Below are positions 1-7,492 of a DNA stretch of 64,000 nucleotides, piece after piece (position 1 is the first letter of the stretch; the number at the start of each line of letters is the position of its first letter). The notes under the pieces were generated by a model, which saw nothing but the letters and a program-made list of their open reading frames with translations, was not told the origin of the DNA and did not search any database. The DNA is from an uncultured Megasphaera sp. (GTDB lineage Bacteria > Bacillota > Negativicutes > Veillonellales > Megasphaeraceae). A program made the position numbers and the translations under genes. The stretch spans positions 1 to 64,000 of the forward strand of contig UQHB01000003.1 of assembly GCA_900540735.1 (NCBI GenBank). The letters are read 5' to 3'.

Positions 1-30
1 TTTGCCAATGTTTAATGTAACTTGTGCCAT
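1..30 (-). CDS. Phage protein, N-terminal fragment (runs off the left edge)
   Basis: Only the first ten codons are in the window (MAQVTLNIGK). The ATG at 30 follows a GGAGGA ribosome-binding site at about 37-42 and lies one base past the stop of the preceding gene. It continues the minus-strand tail operon, so a tail or distal-tail protein is likely, but too little is visible to name it. Confidence 0.6.
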   Translation of the reverse strand, partial: MAQVTLNIGK

Positions 31-31
31 A

Positions 32-406
32 TTAATGTCCTCCGTTTTCTTTTTCGAAATTGTTTCCACAATCAATCGCTATAATGTCTTCGTAATCACG
101 GCCGATACAATAATATATCATTCTCTCCTCATCCCAGCGATAGGCCGCATTTTCACTGGTAACGACATAGACGGTATTCGGGTCGCCGATATTAGGCAGT
201 TCGCCATACGTAGGAAATGAAATTTCTAGTACTAAATGACTGAGACTTTTCAGCCATTCCGTTTCTGTGCCTTTGTAACCGTGCAATACAGCAATATCGT
301 ATGCACTATACCCGGAACCGCAATTCGTGCCGGGAAATGTCCCGACTAAGTTGCCACCACAGCCGCAACTATTCCCGATTTTGGATGTAAAACATCTTCC
401 CGACAT
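32..406 (-). CDS. Hypothetical phage tail-associated protein
   Basis: 124 aa, last complete gene at the left edge of the tail operon. The first 35 residues are Cys/Gly-rich (SCGCGG, GTNCGSG). They are followed by SAYDIAVLHGYKGTETEW, a short motif that recurs in phage fibre and baseplate proteins in Firmicute phages (from memory of the family). The remainder resembles a small beta-rich domain with PTYGELPNIGDPNTVYVV, as found where tail proteins carry short receptor-side repeats. No enzymatic motif is visible. Position downstream of baseplate and fibre genes supports a virion or fibre-assembly role. Confidence 0.55.
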   Translation of the reverse strand: MSGRCFTSKIGNSCGCGGNLVGTFPGTNCGSGYSAYDIAVLHGYKGTETEWLKSLSHLVLEISFPTYGELPNIGDPNTVYVVTSENAAYRWDEERMIYYCIGRDYEDIIAIDCGNNFEKENGGH

Positions 407-409
407 ATT

Positions 410-766
410 TCAACTCACCCCCTCCAACAGGACAAAACTATGAGGCGTGACGACGGTACATACATCGCCAAACCGTGTCGTCAACTGAACATCATACTTA
501 TAGTATCCGGCATCAAGTGAAACCGTATCCTCTGGAAAAAGCTTAGTGCGTATTTCCACCTGCACGCTTTGGCACGTCGGAATCTTCGTGACAATCATGC
601 GTTTTTGTATGGTCGGTTCAGTGTCTGAAAAATCTTTTTTGACAGTAAAAAGGATTTTATCGCCGTCATTGGGAATATACGGTTTACCATGTAAGGACAT
701 GCTAAAACAAATCGGCATTGTATCCCCTTTTGTTAGGTAAATGGCTTGACCAACAATGCTGTACAT
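410..766 (-). CDS. Phage baseplate upper protein-like (BppU N-terminal-type) domain protein
   Basis: 118 aa. The pattern 'YLTKGDT ... DKILFTVKKDF ... LDAGYYKYDVQL' matches the small beta-sandwich domain found at the N-terminus of lactococcal-type BppU and many fibre-adjacent proteins, which attaches receptor-binding modules to the tail tip. Here the domain stands alone. It lies between the coiled-coil fibre gene and a Cys/Gly-rich small protein. Family assignment is by pattern memory only. Confidence 0.5.
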   Translation of the reverse strand: MYSIVGQAIYLTKGDTMPICFSMSLHGKPYIPNDGDKILFTVKKDFSDTEPTIQKRMIVTKIPTCQSVQVEIRTKLFPEDTVSLDAGYYKYDVQLTTRFGDVCTVVTPHSFVLLEGVS

Positions 767-780
767 CGTTACACCTCCTT

Positions 781-1530
781 TTATGTGCTTGCCGGAACCT
801 TAAACCACACTTTACTTTGTTGTGTGGGTGCCGTGGCTCCGACATACACTTCATTACTCATATCATCAAATTTCGACTGAATGTCTTGCGCAATTTCAAT
901 CGCCTGTTCTGCTTTTGTTGTCGCATTACTAGCGGCGGTATTAGCTTGATTGGCTATTGTTACGGCACTATTCGCAACATCCATGGCGTTTTGTGCGACC
1001 TTAGCGGCGTTAGATGCGGCACTTTGTACCGTTTGAAATTGTTGTTTCATTTCTGCCAGACTTGTATTCGCACTATCTGCAGCTTTTTGAGCAGCTTCGG
1101 CGGCGGCTTGAGCTTGTGCCGCTGATTGTTGCGCTTGCGTGCCTGTGTTTTGAGCGGCTTCTGCCGTACGTTGTGCGTTATCTGCCGACGCTTGAGCCTT
1201 TTCTGCTGATGCCTGTGCTTTTTGTGCAGCTGTCATCGCATTGGCCGCTGAACTTTGTGCTACGTCTGCGGCCTTTTGTGCAACAGTCGCCGCGTTCATT
1301 GCGTTTTGTGCCGCCGCTTGAATTTTATCTGCTTGTGCTACGACTTGTTGCGCCATTTCAACAGCTTTTTTTGCTTGTTCCAACGACGTTTCAGAAACAT
1401 ATTTAGCGTTGTAACTGATATTTCCAAGGTCGTTTATGGCGTCTTGCGTCTGCTTTTCAAATGACTTTCCGGGCAACCGTCCTGTAAGTGGGAGGTATTG
1501 GAAATTCATCTTTTGTGGTTCGTTTGCCAT
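781..1530 (-). CDS. Alanine-rich coiled-coil tail fibre protein
   Basis: 249 aa. Residues about 50-215 are a long Ala/Gln-rich heptad stretch (repeats of the AQKAQASAEKAQ type), predicted to be a trimeric coiled-coil shaft. The N-terminus (EPQKMNFQYLPLTGRLPGKSF) would attach to the baseplate. The C-terminus ends in VYVGATAPTQQSKVWFKV, closely resembling the end of the next gene upstream (YIGSTAPPNTNYNLWFKV). The shared tail suggests an interchangeable fibre or adhesin-docking tip. A chaperone or tip protein may lie beyond the left edge. Confidence 0.65.
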   Translation of the reverse strand: MANEPQKMNFQYLPLTGRLPGKSFEKQTQDAINDLGNISYNAKYVSETSLEQAKKAVEMAQQVVAQADKIQAAAQNAMNAATVAQKAADVAQSSAANAMTAAQKAQASAEKAQASADNAQRTAEAAQNTGTQAQQSAAQAQAAAEAAQKAADSANTSLAEMKQQFQTVQSAASNAAKVAQNAMDVANSAVTIANQANTAASNATTKAEQAIEIAQDIQSKFDDMSNEVYVGATAPTQQSKVWFKVPAST

Positions 1531-1584
1531 GTAGATTTCCTTTCTTTTACCTTAAAGCAACCTTAAATCAACCTTAAAGTAGCC

Positions 1585-2088
1585 TTAAACCTTAAACCAA
1601 AGATTATAGTTAGTATTAGGCGGTGCCGTACTACCAATATAAATGTCATGCGACGAGTCAATTTTGCCATCTACATCCGCACTTGACGGCGCACCGATAA
1701 AGTCACGGAACCGTTTCCAATACTGTGCGTTCGTTCCCGGCTCGATGACTCCCGGTGTCGTATCTTTACCGTTAATAGCGACGCATACCCATAATTCATT
1801 GTTGTGAAAGACAAAGGCTGGCGTATTGTATGCCAAGTCTTTGCTCCAACTAAAAATGCCGCCGCTCTGCTCGAAATGACAGAACGCCGACAACCAATAC
1901 AATATACCGTTAAAATCCTTACGCTGTGGCGGAATACCACCTTGCGAAATCGGTAGTTCCGTTACAGTAGGAAAGCCGTTTGTCAAAGAAGCTTGCCCGG
2001 TTCCGGCCGTTTCTTCGGCAGGAATATCATTCTTTGCGCCGTCATTAGCAAAAGGCTTCGTCATCTTTTGCGGTTCGCTTGGTATCAT
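1585..2088 (-). CDS. Phage tail fibre protein
   Basis: 167 aa. The N-terminal half carries the signature of Mu/P2-like fibre proteins: KPFANDGAKNDIP, then FPTVTELPISQGGIPPQRKDFNGIL. The middle has WSKDLAYNTPAFVFHNNELWVC, a small carbohydrate-module-like beta segment. The C-terminus YIGSTAPPNTNYNLWFKV repeats the end of the downstream coiled-coil fibre. It sits directly after the gpI-like baseplate gene, the normal site for fibres in contractile-tail operons. Confidence 0.7.
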   Translation of the reverse strand: MIPSEPQKMTKPFANDGAKNDIPAEETAGTGQASLTNGFPTVTELPISQGGIPPQRKDFNGILYWLSAFCHFEQSGGIFSWSKDLAYNTPAFVFHNNELWVCVAINGKDTTPGVIEPGTNAQYWKRFRDFIGAPSSADVDGKIDSSHDIYIGSTAPPNTNYNLWFKV

Positions 2089-2099
2089 CTTTACACCTC

Positions 2100-2735
2100 C
2101 TAATAACTATAGAAATTGCCTTGATTAAACGGTTGTAATCCACTCCCAGCAAAGCCAAAGACAGTACTCTGGTCGCCAAAGATAATATTCACGCCAACAC
2201 CAGCACCTTTGTTTAATGTCCCGGCATACGAAAAGATAGCTTTTTCTGTATCCGTAACGTTGCCGTTAATGACAAAACGGATATTCATAGCGTTACGATC
2301 ATAGTATTCGCCATTCTCTCGCCGAATGTATTCGCTCGACTGTGTGACATAACAGTCGTATTTAGGAAACAGATACCGAAACAACTTGTTTAGCGTCGCC
2401 ATGGTTGCGTCCATAATATTTGACATCGCTTTGAGCATAATGAGCTTGCGAAAATCATCATCGCCAAGATACAGATACTGTCCATTGTATGGAACGTCTC
2501 GACTAATACCAACAATATTACCCCACGCATTGAGGCTCGTACCTGTAGCGTTATCAATGTCTAGCAGGTTTTCATACAGTAGTTCGACATTATCATCCGT
2601 GTTTAAATGGTCACGCATACTATAAATTAAGCTAAGCAAATGAGGACTTGCAGAATACTGAGACAAAATAAACGGCACACGTTCTTCGCGTATGTCGTCA
2701 TCTGCTCGTACGTTGTCCGCACTCCTAAAGTACAT
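2100..2735 (-). CDS. Baseplate protein, DUF2612 / gpI-like
   Basis: 211 aa from the preferred ATG at 2735, which has a GGGGG Shine-Dalgarno inside the end of the upstream gpJ-like gene. The frame stays open to 2777, but earlier starts lie deeper in gpJ. The recognisable segment is 'LLYENLLDIDNATGTSLNAWGNIVG', typical of DUF2612 proteins that act with gpJ to form the baseplate wedge. The C-terminus is Gly/Phe-rich (GFAGSGLQPFNQGNFYSY), as is usual for the family. Confidence 0.75.
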   Translation of the reverse strand: MYFRSADNVRADDDIREERVPFILSQYSASPHLLSLIYSMRDHLNTDDNVELLYENLLDIDNATGTSLNAWGNIVGISRDVPYNGQYLYLGDDDFRKLIMLKAMSNIMDATMATLNKLFRYLFPKYDCYVTQSSEYIRRENGEYYDRNAMNIRFVINGNVTDTEKAIFSYAGTLNKGAGVGVNIIFGDQSTVFGFAGSGLQPFNQGNFYSY

Positions 2736-2739
2736 AAAC

Positions 2740-3963
2740 TCAGCCCCCTTCGTAGACGATGTAAATGTCTTCTGCACTAAGCGACGGCATCTCTGTCATC
2801 GGAATAATCACACTGTCGACAACGTCCTTACTGTCCGCCGGGTAACGTAGTTTGACACTATCAAGTTGTGCAACACCTGCATCCATAATCGTACTGTAAA
2901 AACGGCTGGCGTAGACTTTCACACCCATCTTGACTTGTTCATGGCTCTCATTACCAGCAAAGTTTTTGATACACGCATTTTGTATAGCTAGATTCAAGGC
3001 AGCGTGATTCATGTTTGTACTGGCAATATTGACGGTGATGCCTAACTTCTTGACCGTTGGCCGTTTGATGTAGTAGGCAAATTCCAAATCTGGCTGGCTA
3101 TCGTCATCGTTATGTGGATTGTACGTTACTTTTGTATCCCCTACGGTGCCGCAACCGCCGTCTATTTTGTTGTAAATCGCCTTGGCAATATCTGTAGCAT
3201 CACCGCCATACACACTAATATAGACACTATGCCCAGCAATGATGGCACCATATTTTTCAATATCTTGGTTCGTCGTGTTTTCGAGGATAGATACAGCCAC
3301 TACGTTGTCAATGTCTGCCAGTGTACCATACAGACTGGCAACGGCTCCGTGGCTGTTCTTCGCCACAGATTGACGACGGCGGTTTTCAAAGTCCGATTGT
3401 GTTTCTTCGTCACGGCCTAAGATGCCAGCGGCGGAGTTATTACAGCTGTCCCATCCCGGTACAGCTGTAATGATTTTCGTCACGCTGTCCTTTGCGGCTG
3501 GTATAGCTCCGTAGGTCGTATTACGGACGAGGATATTTGCCGTACCATCTGCGCCAATCGTCGTAACCGCTGTATTCATGTACGTATAGCCGTTGGCATC
3601 TTGTACTAATGCGCCGTACGGAATGACCGTGCCGTTTAAGCCTTTGACCTGACACGTTACGTATGTCGGCATAGCTATCTGACGGTTCAGAAAGTAAATC
3701 CGAGCTAATGCGTCTTGGAAGACACCTTCGGCGGTCTCCGGGTTAAACATATTGGCCAAATGTAGATACTGGGCATCGGCTTTAGAAACGAGTGCCGCCT
3801 GCGCGTCAATCAACTGCCCGGCTGGCGTCTCGTTGTCTGTATCTAGTTCCGGTAAATCCGTATCCGTTGCAAAGGCCTGTTTCCAAGTCTTGGCAATCGC
3901 CTCACGAATGACCGACGTGTTTTCTGCTACAAAGCCAGTACCTTTATTAAAGTAAATCGGCAT
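2740..3963 (-). CDS. Baseplate J-like protein (wedge)
   Basis: 407 aa, the usual length for gpJ/gp47-like baseplate wedge proteins. Visible family features are an N-terminal helical segment (ETPAGQLIDAQAAL), the central NTTYGAIPAAKDSV region, the conserved GRDEETQSDFENRRR motif near residues 185-200, and the C-terminal GGDATDIAKAIYNKI segment. It builds the wedge that ties sheath contraction to baseplate opening. Neighbours gp25-like and DUF2612 fit. Confidence 0.9.
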   Translation of the reverse strand: MPIYFNKGTGFVAENTSVIREAIAKTWKQAFATDTDLPELDTDNETPAGQLIDAQAALVSKADAQYLHLANMFNPETAEGVFQDALARIYFLNRQIAMPTYVTCQVKGLNGTVIPYGALVQDANGYTYMNTAVTTIGADGTANILVRNTTYGAIPAAKDSVTKIITAVPGWDSCNNSAAGILGRDEETQSDFENRRRQSVAKNSHGAVASLYGTLADIDNVVAVSILENTTNQDIEKYGAIIAGHSVYISVYGGDATDIAKAIYNKIDGGCGTVGDTKVTYNPHNDDDSQPDLEFAYYIKRPTVKKLGITVNIASTNMNHAALNLAIQNACIKNFAGNESHEQVKMGVKVYASRFYSTIMDAGVAQLDSVKLRYPADSKDVVDSVIIPMTEMPSLSAEDIYIVYEGG

Positions 3964-3977
3964 GTTGTTTACCTCCT

Positions 3978-4340
3978 TTAAAACTCAGCTTGTGCGGTAT
4001 ATCCGTCGTCGGTCGTAATATAAACGATACCGCCCATAATACGGTTATCGCCTTTTAATAGCGATACTTCACATTCGGCCACACCTTCAATAGCAAGGAC
4101 GGTTGACTTGATACGGCTTGTCAAAACAGGTATAGCCGTCTCGACGTGTTGCCCTAGCTCAATGTCAAAGTGTGGAATACCTTTCTGTTGCGCAAAATAA
4201 GCGTCTCGTATAAACAGCCGTACGGCATTAGCACATTTTTGCGCAATAGCGTACGCGCCTGTTGCTGTCAAAATAGAGCCGTCATCGTTAAGCGTAATGT
4301 CCCAGTTGTCGTCGAGTACTAGTGTATAGTCTTTACTCAT
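3978..4340 (-). CDS. Baseplate wedge protein, gp25/GpW-like
   Basis: 120 aa. Contains DWDITL-like N-terminus (DDNWDITLNDDGSI), AIAQKCANAVRLFIRD and the RIKSTVLAIEGV block. These are characteristic of the small gp25/GpW/DUF2634 proteins that nucleate sheath polymerisation on the baseplate. It overlaps the spike gene start region by four bases, a translationally coupled ATGA-type junction. Confidence 0.75.
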   Translation of the reverse strand: MSKDYTLVLDDNWDITLNDDGSILTATGAYAIAQKCANAVRLFIRDAYFAQQKGIPHFDIELGQHVETAIPVLTSRIKSTVLAIEGVAECEVSLLKGDNRIMGGIVYITTDDGYTAQAEF

Positions 4341-4960
4341 TGCGGACCTCCTGTCGTACTACCGCCACTCATAACGCCACCGTGTACGTGCGACTTGAGG
4401 GAAATGCCATCAGCCACAACATCACCATGTACCGCAACGTTGCCGTTAATCGTCACGCCGCCCGTACTATTAATAATGGTCGTGCCATCTTGATTCAGCT
4501 GTATGTATGTCTGTGGTGCTTTGTTTAAAAAGCCGCCAACATAAAAGCCGTCGCTAAGACTAAACTTACGGTAACTACCCGGCGGAACAACGTCGCTCGT
4601 ATCAGCCTTAACATTATCGCAATCGGACTGCGAAAAAATAGCAAGCCCTTTGTCGCCTTTGACCGGGTCAGTAATGACGGCCACCGTTCCACCTTGCAAG
4701 CGAAAATATGGTAATAAAGGAATTTCTGGCATACCAATGATGTTATTATCGGCATCGGTATGACTGACAAGAGGCTTGGCTTTAACATAGCCAACAGCAC
4801 CATTTCCCGGCATGACATCCGTGACGATAACAGGCAAGGCCGTGTTTATTTCGCTACTCATCATTTGCCGCACCAGAAACTTAAAGGCATTCTCTGGCGT
4901 TTTGCCTGTATAACCGTTCATAGTACTTTTGACGGTTGTTGTATTTTGTTGTGTTGCCAT
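4337..4960 (-). CDS. Baseplate spike protein, Gp138/gpV-like
   Basis: 207 aa from the ATG at 4960 (SD AGAGG, eight bases). The N-terminal OB-like region (residues about 30-115, ALPVIVTDVMPGNG ... YFRLQGGTVAVITDPVKGD) matches the Gp138 N-terminal domain. The C-terminal part is a short beta-helical repeat (TIINSTGGVTINGNVAVHG) ending in SHVHGGV. The His-x-His near the C-terminus is the metal-binding tip known from P2 gpV-type membrane-piercing spikes. A V-I-J-like baseplate order surrounds it. Confidence 0.85.
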   Translation of the reverse strand: MATQQNTTTVKSTMNGYTGKTPENAFKFLVRQMMSSEINTALPVIVTDVMPGNGAVGYVKAKPLVSHTDADNNIIGMPEIPLLPYFRLQGGTVAVITDPVKGDKGLAIFSQSDCDNVKADTSDVVPPGSYRKFSLSDGFYVGGFLNKAPQTYIQLNQDGTTIINSTGGVTINGNVAVHGDVVADGISLKSHVHGGVMSGGSTTGGPQ

Positions 4961-4972
4961 GTCTACCACCTC

Positions 4973-6295
4973 TTAGAATTGGCTGGTTTTAATAATCTTC
5001 GTCGGTGTCAAGCCGCCCATTTCGTTATAATTCGTGCCATGGACGACCATGTCTTGACTTGAGCTGTTGCCGATATATCCACCGTTGCCGTCGTAAATAA
5101 CGACGTGGTCGTCATCACCATAAACGATACAATCGCCTTTCTGTAACTGACTGGCGTCAAAGGGAATAACTTGATTCCCGGCATCACTGACCATTTGCGG
5201 TACACCAACAACACCGTTTTGACATTCTTGTTTAAGGAATGGGCTATAATAACTGCCGACCTTCCCAGCAGCTTCGGCACAGCCTTCACTATGGTTATCC
5301 ATTGTTGCGCCAAGCCATTGTTTTTCTCCTTCTGCCATGCCTTGGTCAATCGGGAGATTTGCATTCCCAACGGCGCCAGTAACACCGCTGCCACCTTTAG
5401 CGCGTGACTGTTCTTCTTTCTGCTGCATTTCCGCAAAGTGTTGGGCCGTCGTCGCACTAATGGAACTCGTCCATTGTCCGGAACTAGCTTTATACGCCTC
5501 TAGGTGACTCGTTACTTTTGTGATGTACCATTTACCGCTGGCTTTAGGCACGACACTTTCCACAACTATTGGATTTTGTACGGCAAAGTTAGGGTCATAA
5601 ATGGCGTTTAACTCAATTCCGTCACTCGAGAAGGTTGGATACCCTAATAAGCCTGTATTACGATTCAATACAACTGCATTCACGTCAGACGGTGCCAGCA
5701 TATACCCAACGTGAAAATTTCCATCATTGCCAACGTAGAAATTCAATCCCTGTTGTCGCGCCAACTGCTCTGCCTTTTGATATGGCGAGCCAACGAATAC
5801 ACAGTTCCGCACTAACATATTTACGCCATGATTGACGAATCCGGCTCCAGCTTCGGTCGCGAATTGTTTCATTAAATCTGCGACTTGCATAGCCCCGTCA
5901 ACGGTAATCGGCGGTGTTGCCATTAAAGCCGCGTATTGTCCTGATAAAGCATGGATACGAAAGGATATGGCTGGCGCACTCAAAAAGTCTGCAAAGGCTG
6001 TATCAATGTCGCCAGTAAATACCGTAACAAGTTGTGCCCCTTCGTCGCCGACGTTGATGGTAATGAAGTTTTTTAATCTCGCTTGTGGAGCAAAGGCCAA
6101 TGTCGTAAGTTGTTCCATCAGCGATAATTTTAAGCCGTCAATGACGACATCTGCCACGGCACGGCCTCCGTCTCCAGTGCCGCCGAGTTCCACCGATACG
6201 GGCAACCCTTGTATAGTAATTTGATTGTAGCCACTGCCAAACTCGCCAACAGCCAAGGCTATGACAATCTGTATGGTTTTGCGTGCAAAGGCCAT
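4973..6295 (-). CDS. Tail hub protein (gpD-like) with C-terminal NlpC/CHAP-like peptidase domain
   Basis: 440 aa. Residues about 1-290 form the late-control-D/gp27-like hub (QITIQGLPVSVELGGTG at the start, LARQQGLNFYVGNDG near 185). After a Gly/Glu-rich linker (about 300-320) the C-terminal 125 residues look like a papain-fold wall hydrolase: a GCAEAAGKVG Cys motif, then DCIVYGDDDHVVIY with the catalytic His. The hub would therefore carry its own peptidoglycan-cleaving activity for DNA entry. The hub assignment is strong; the exact peptidase family (NlpC/P60 versus CHAP) is uncertain. Confidence 0.8.
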   Translation of the reverse strand: MAFARKTIQIVIALAVGEFGSGYNQITIQGLPVSVELGGTGDGGRAVADVVIDGLKLSLMEQLTTLAFAPQARLKNFITINVGDEGAQLVTVFTGDIDTAFADFLSAPAISFRIHALSGQYAALMATPPITVDGAMQVADLMKQFATEAGAGFVNHGVNMLVRNCVFVGSPYQKAEQLARQQGLNFYVGNDGNFHVGYMLAPSDVNAVVLNRNTGLLGYPTFSSDGIELNAIYDPNFAVQNPIVVESVVPKASGKWYITKVTSHLEAYKASSGQWTSSISATTAQHFAEMQQKEEQSRAKGGSGVTGAVGNANLPIDQGMAEGEKQWLGATMDNHSEGCAEAAGKVGSYYSPFLKQECQNGVVGVPQMVSDAGNQVIPFDASQLQKGDCIVYGDDDHVVIYDGNGGYIGNSSSQDMVVHGTNYNEMGGLTPTKIIKTSQF

Positions 6296-6628
6296 TTACT
6301 CTCGCCACCTTTTCGGCAAATATACGAGCTGAAACCGCGTGTTAAATTGCTTGTAATCCGGTATAGCGTTGTGGTTTTGTAAGTCTATGAAAAACAAGTC
6401 ACCTGTAAAATTGACATCTCGATAGGGCACCAATGAGTTACCACACAAACAAAGTACGCCGTTACTGACAGGATTACTATTACAGTTCACGTCCATGTAT
6501 AACCGTTCGCCACGCTTGGCAATAGTAATGACAAGTTTTTGCCCATTCACTACGCATTGAAGCCGTTGGTTTGGAATCTGAGAAAGAGGAATGACCCTAA
6601 GGCCTGTTAAATCGATTGTTTTCGCCAT
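6296..6628 (-). CDS. Baseplate plug protein (Pam3 gp18-like)
   Basis: 110 aa, beta-rich. Matches the pattern of the small plug family described from cyanophage Pam3: an N-terminal RVIPLSQIPNQRLQCVVNGQ strand pair and a central RDVNFTGDLFFIDLQ segment. In the family it closes the tail-tube end between hub and Dit-like ring. Its place between the hub gene and a Dit-like gene is exactly that order. It abuts the hub gene with no spacer. Confidence 0.7.
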   Translation of the reverse strand: MAKTIDLTGLRVIPLSQIPNQRLQCVVNGQKLVITIAKRGERLYMDVNCNSNPVSNGVLCLCGNSLVPYRDVNFTGDLFFIDLQNHNAIPDYKQFNTRFQLVYLPKRWRE

Positions 6629-6631
6629 GTC

Positions 6632-7492
6632 TTATCCCTCCCAGATTGTGCCACGCGTTTTATGTAATACACTTTCATTCGTTTCACTGCTAGGTGCTTC
6701 AGGCTGTACGTCACCAGTTCCAGCGGTATCGGTGTTACTATCATCAGTGGCATCCTTTTCACTTATCTTACCATCGTCAGCCGAGGCCTTAACCTCCGTC
6801 TTTGCCTTTTCTGCTTCGGCTGCGGCTCGTGCTGCTTCTTGAGCCGCTGACAAGTCGCTTGTATCTACCTTGGTATACGCCGCTTGTACCTCTCGTATCT
6901 CTACGCAATCGAGAGAAACGATAATTAAATCCGTTGTGTTTTCCCAGCTGATGGAGTAATTGGCTAACGTCAAGTTTTTGTATTCCATGGACGGCGAAAT
7001 AAAGGAAAACATTTCCGTGCTGCTTTTTAACTCTTCCAATCGGAAATAGGTCTGTTGAAACGTGTCCGGTACGAGTTGTGCTGCCATTGGATTCCTGCCG
7101 AAATCTGTTGTGCCAAACTCACGATTTTTAATAGCCAAGTCAAAATGATATTTCTTTGGCGCAACCGTCTTGTTATAGCTGGCAAAACTAGTCTGCTCGA
7201 TACTGTCTGAAATGACACTGGCATCGGCCTGTAAATCCGCTTTCAAAAAGCTTTGAAACGTAAGGATAGGCTTTCCCGTCGTATAACTGACAAGGTTCCA
7301 AGTGCCGCCAGTATCCGGTGGCGTACAGGGAAACTTCACGCCTAAAATGTCGCCAACAGACTTGCCGCCTATTTTTAGGTCTTGTAACTCTTGCAGGCTT
7401 CCCATACCAGGAATGTTGCCTAGGGACGAGCCTATAGATGACTTTCCAAACGAAGGAAGTCCACCCATACCGCCAATATTCAAGATGCTCAC
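6632..7492 (-). CDS. Dit-like baseplate/tail protein
   Basis: 286 aa, GTG start at 7492 with GGAGG nine bases upstream. The N-terminus is Gly-rich (NIGGMGGLPSFGKSS). The middle (about 80-200: YHFDLAIKNREFG ... YSISWENTTDLIIVSLDCVEIREV) resembles the N-terminal domain of Dit-like proteins in Pam3-type myophages. The last 80 residues are a charged Ala/Glu/Lys tail, probably disordered. It overlaps the tape measure gene by four bases. Confidence 0.6.
   Translation of the reverse strand: MSILNIGGMGGLPSFGKSSIGSSLGNIPGMGSLQELQDLKIGGKSVGDILGVKFPCTPPDTGGTWNLVSYTTGKPILTFQSFLKADLQADASVISDSIEQTSFASYNKTVAPKKYHFDLAIKNREFGTTDFGRNPMAAQLVPDTFQQTYFRLEELKSSTEMFSFISPSMEYKNLTLANYSISWENTTDLIIVSLDCVEIREVQAAYTKVDTSDLSAAQEAARAAAEAEKAKTEVKASADDGKISEKDATDDSNTDTAGTGDVQPEAPSSETNESVLHKTRGTIWEG

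Noticed and set aside
718..1464. Plus-strand ORFs opposite the Ala-rich fibre gene
   Set aside because: Low-complexity coiled-coil coding sequence leaves the reverse frames open; no SD or sensible composition.
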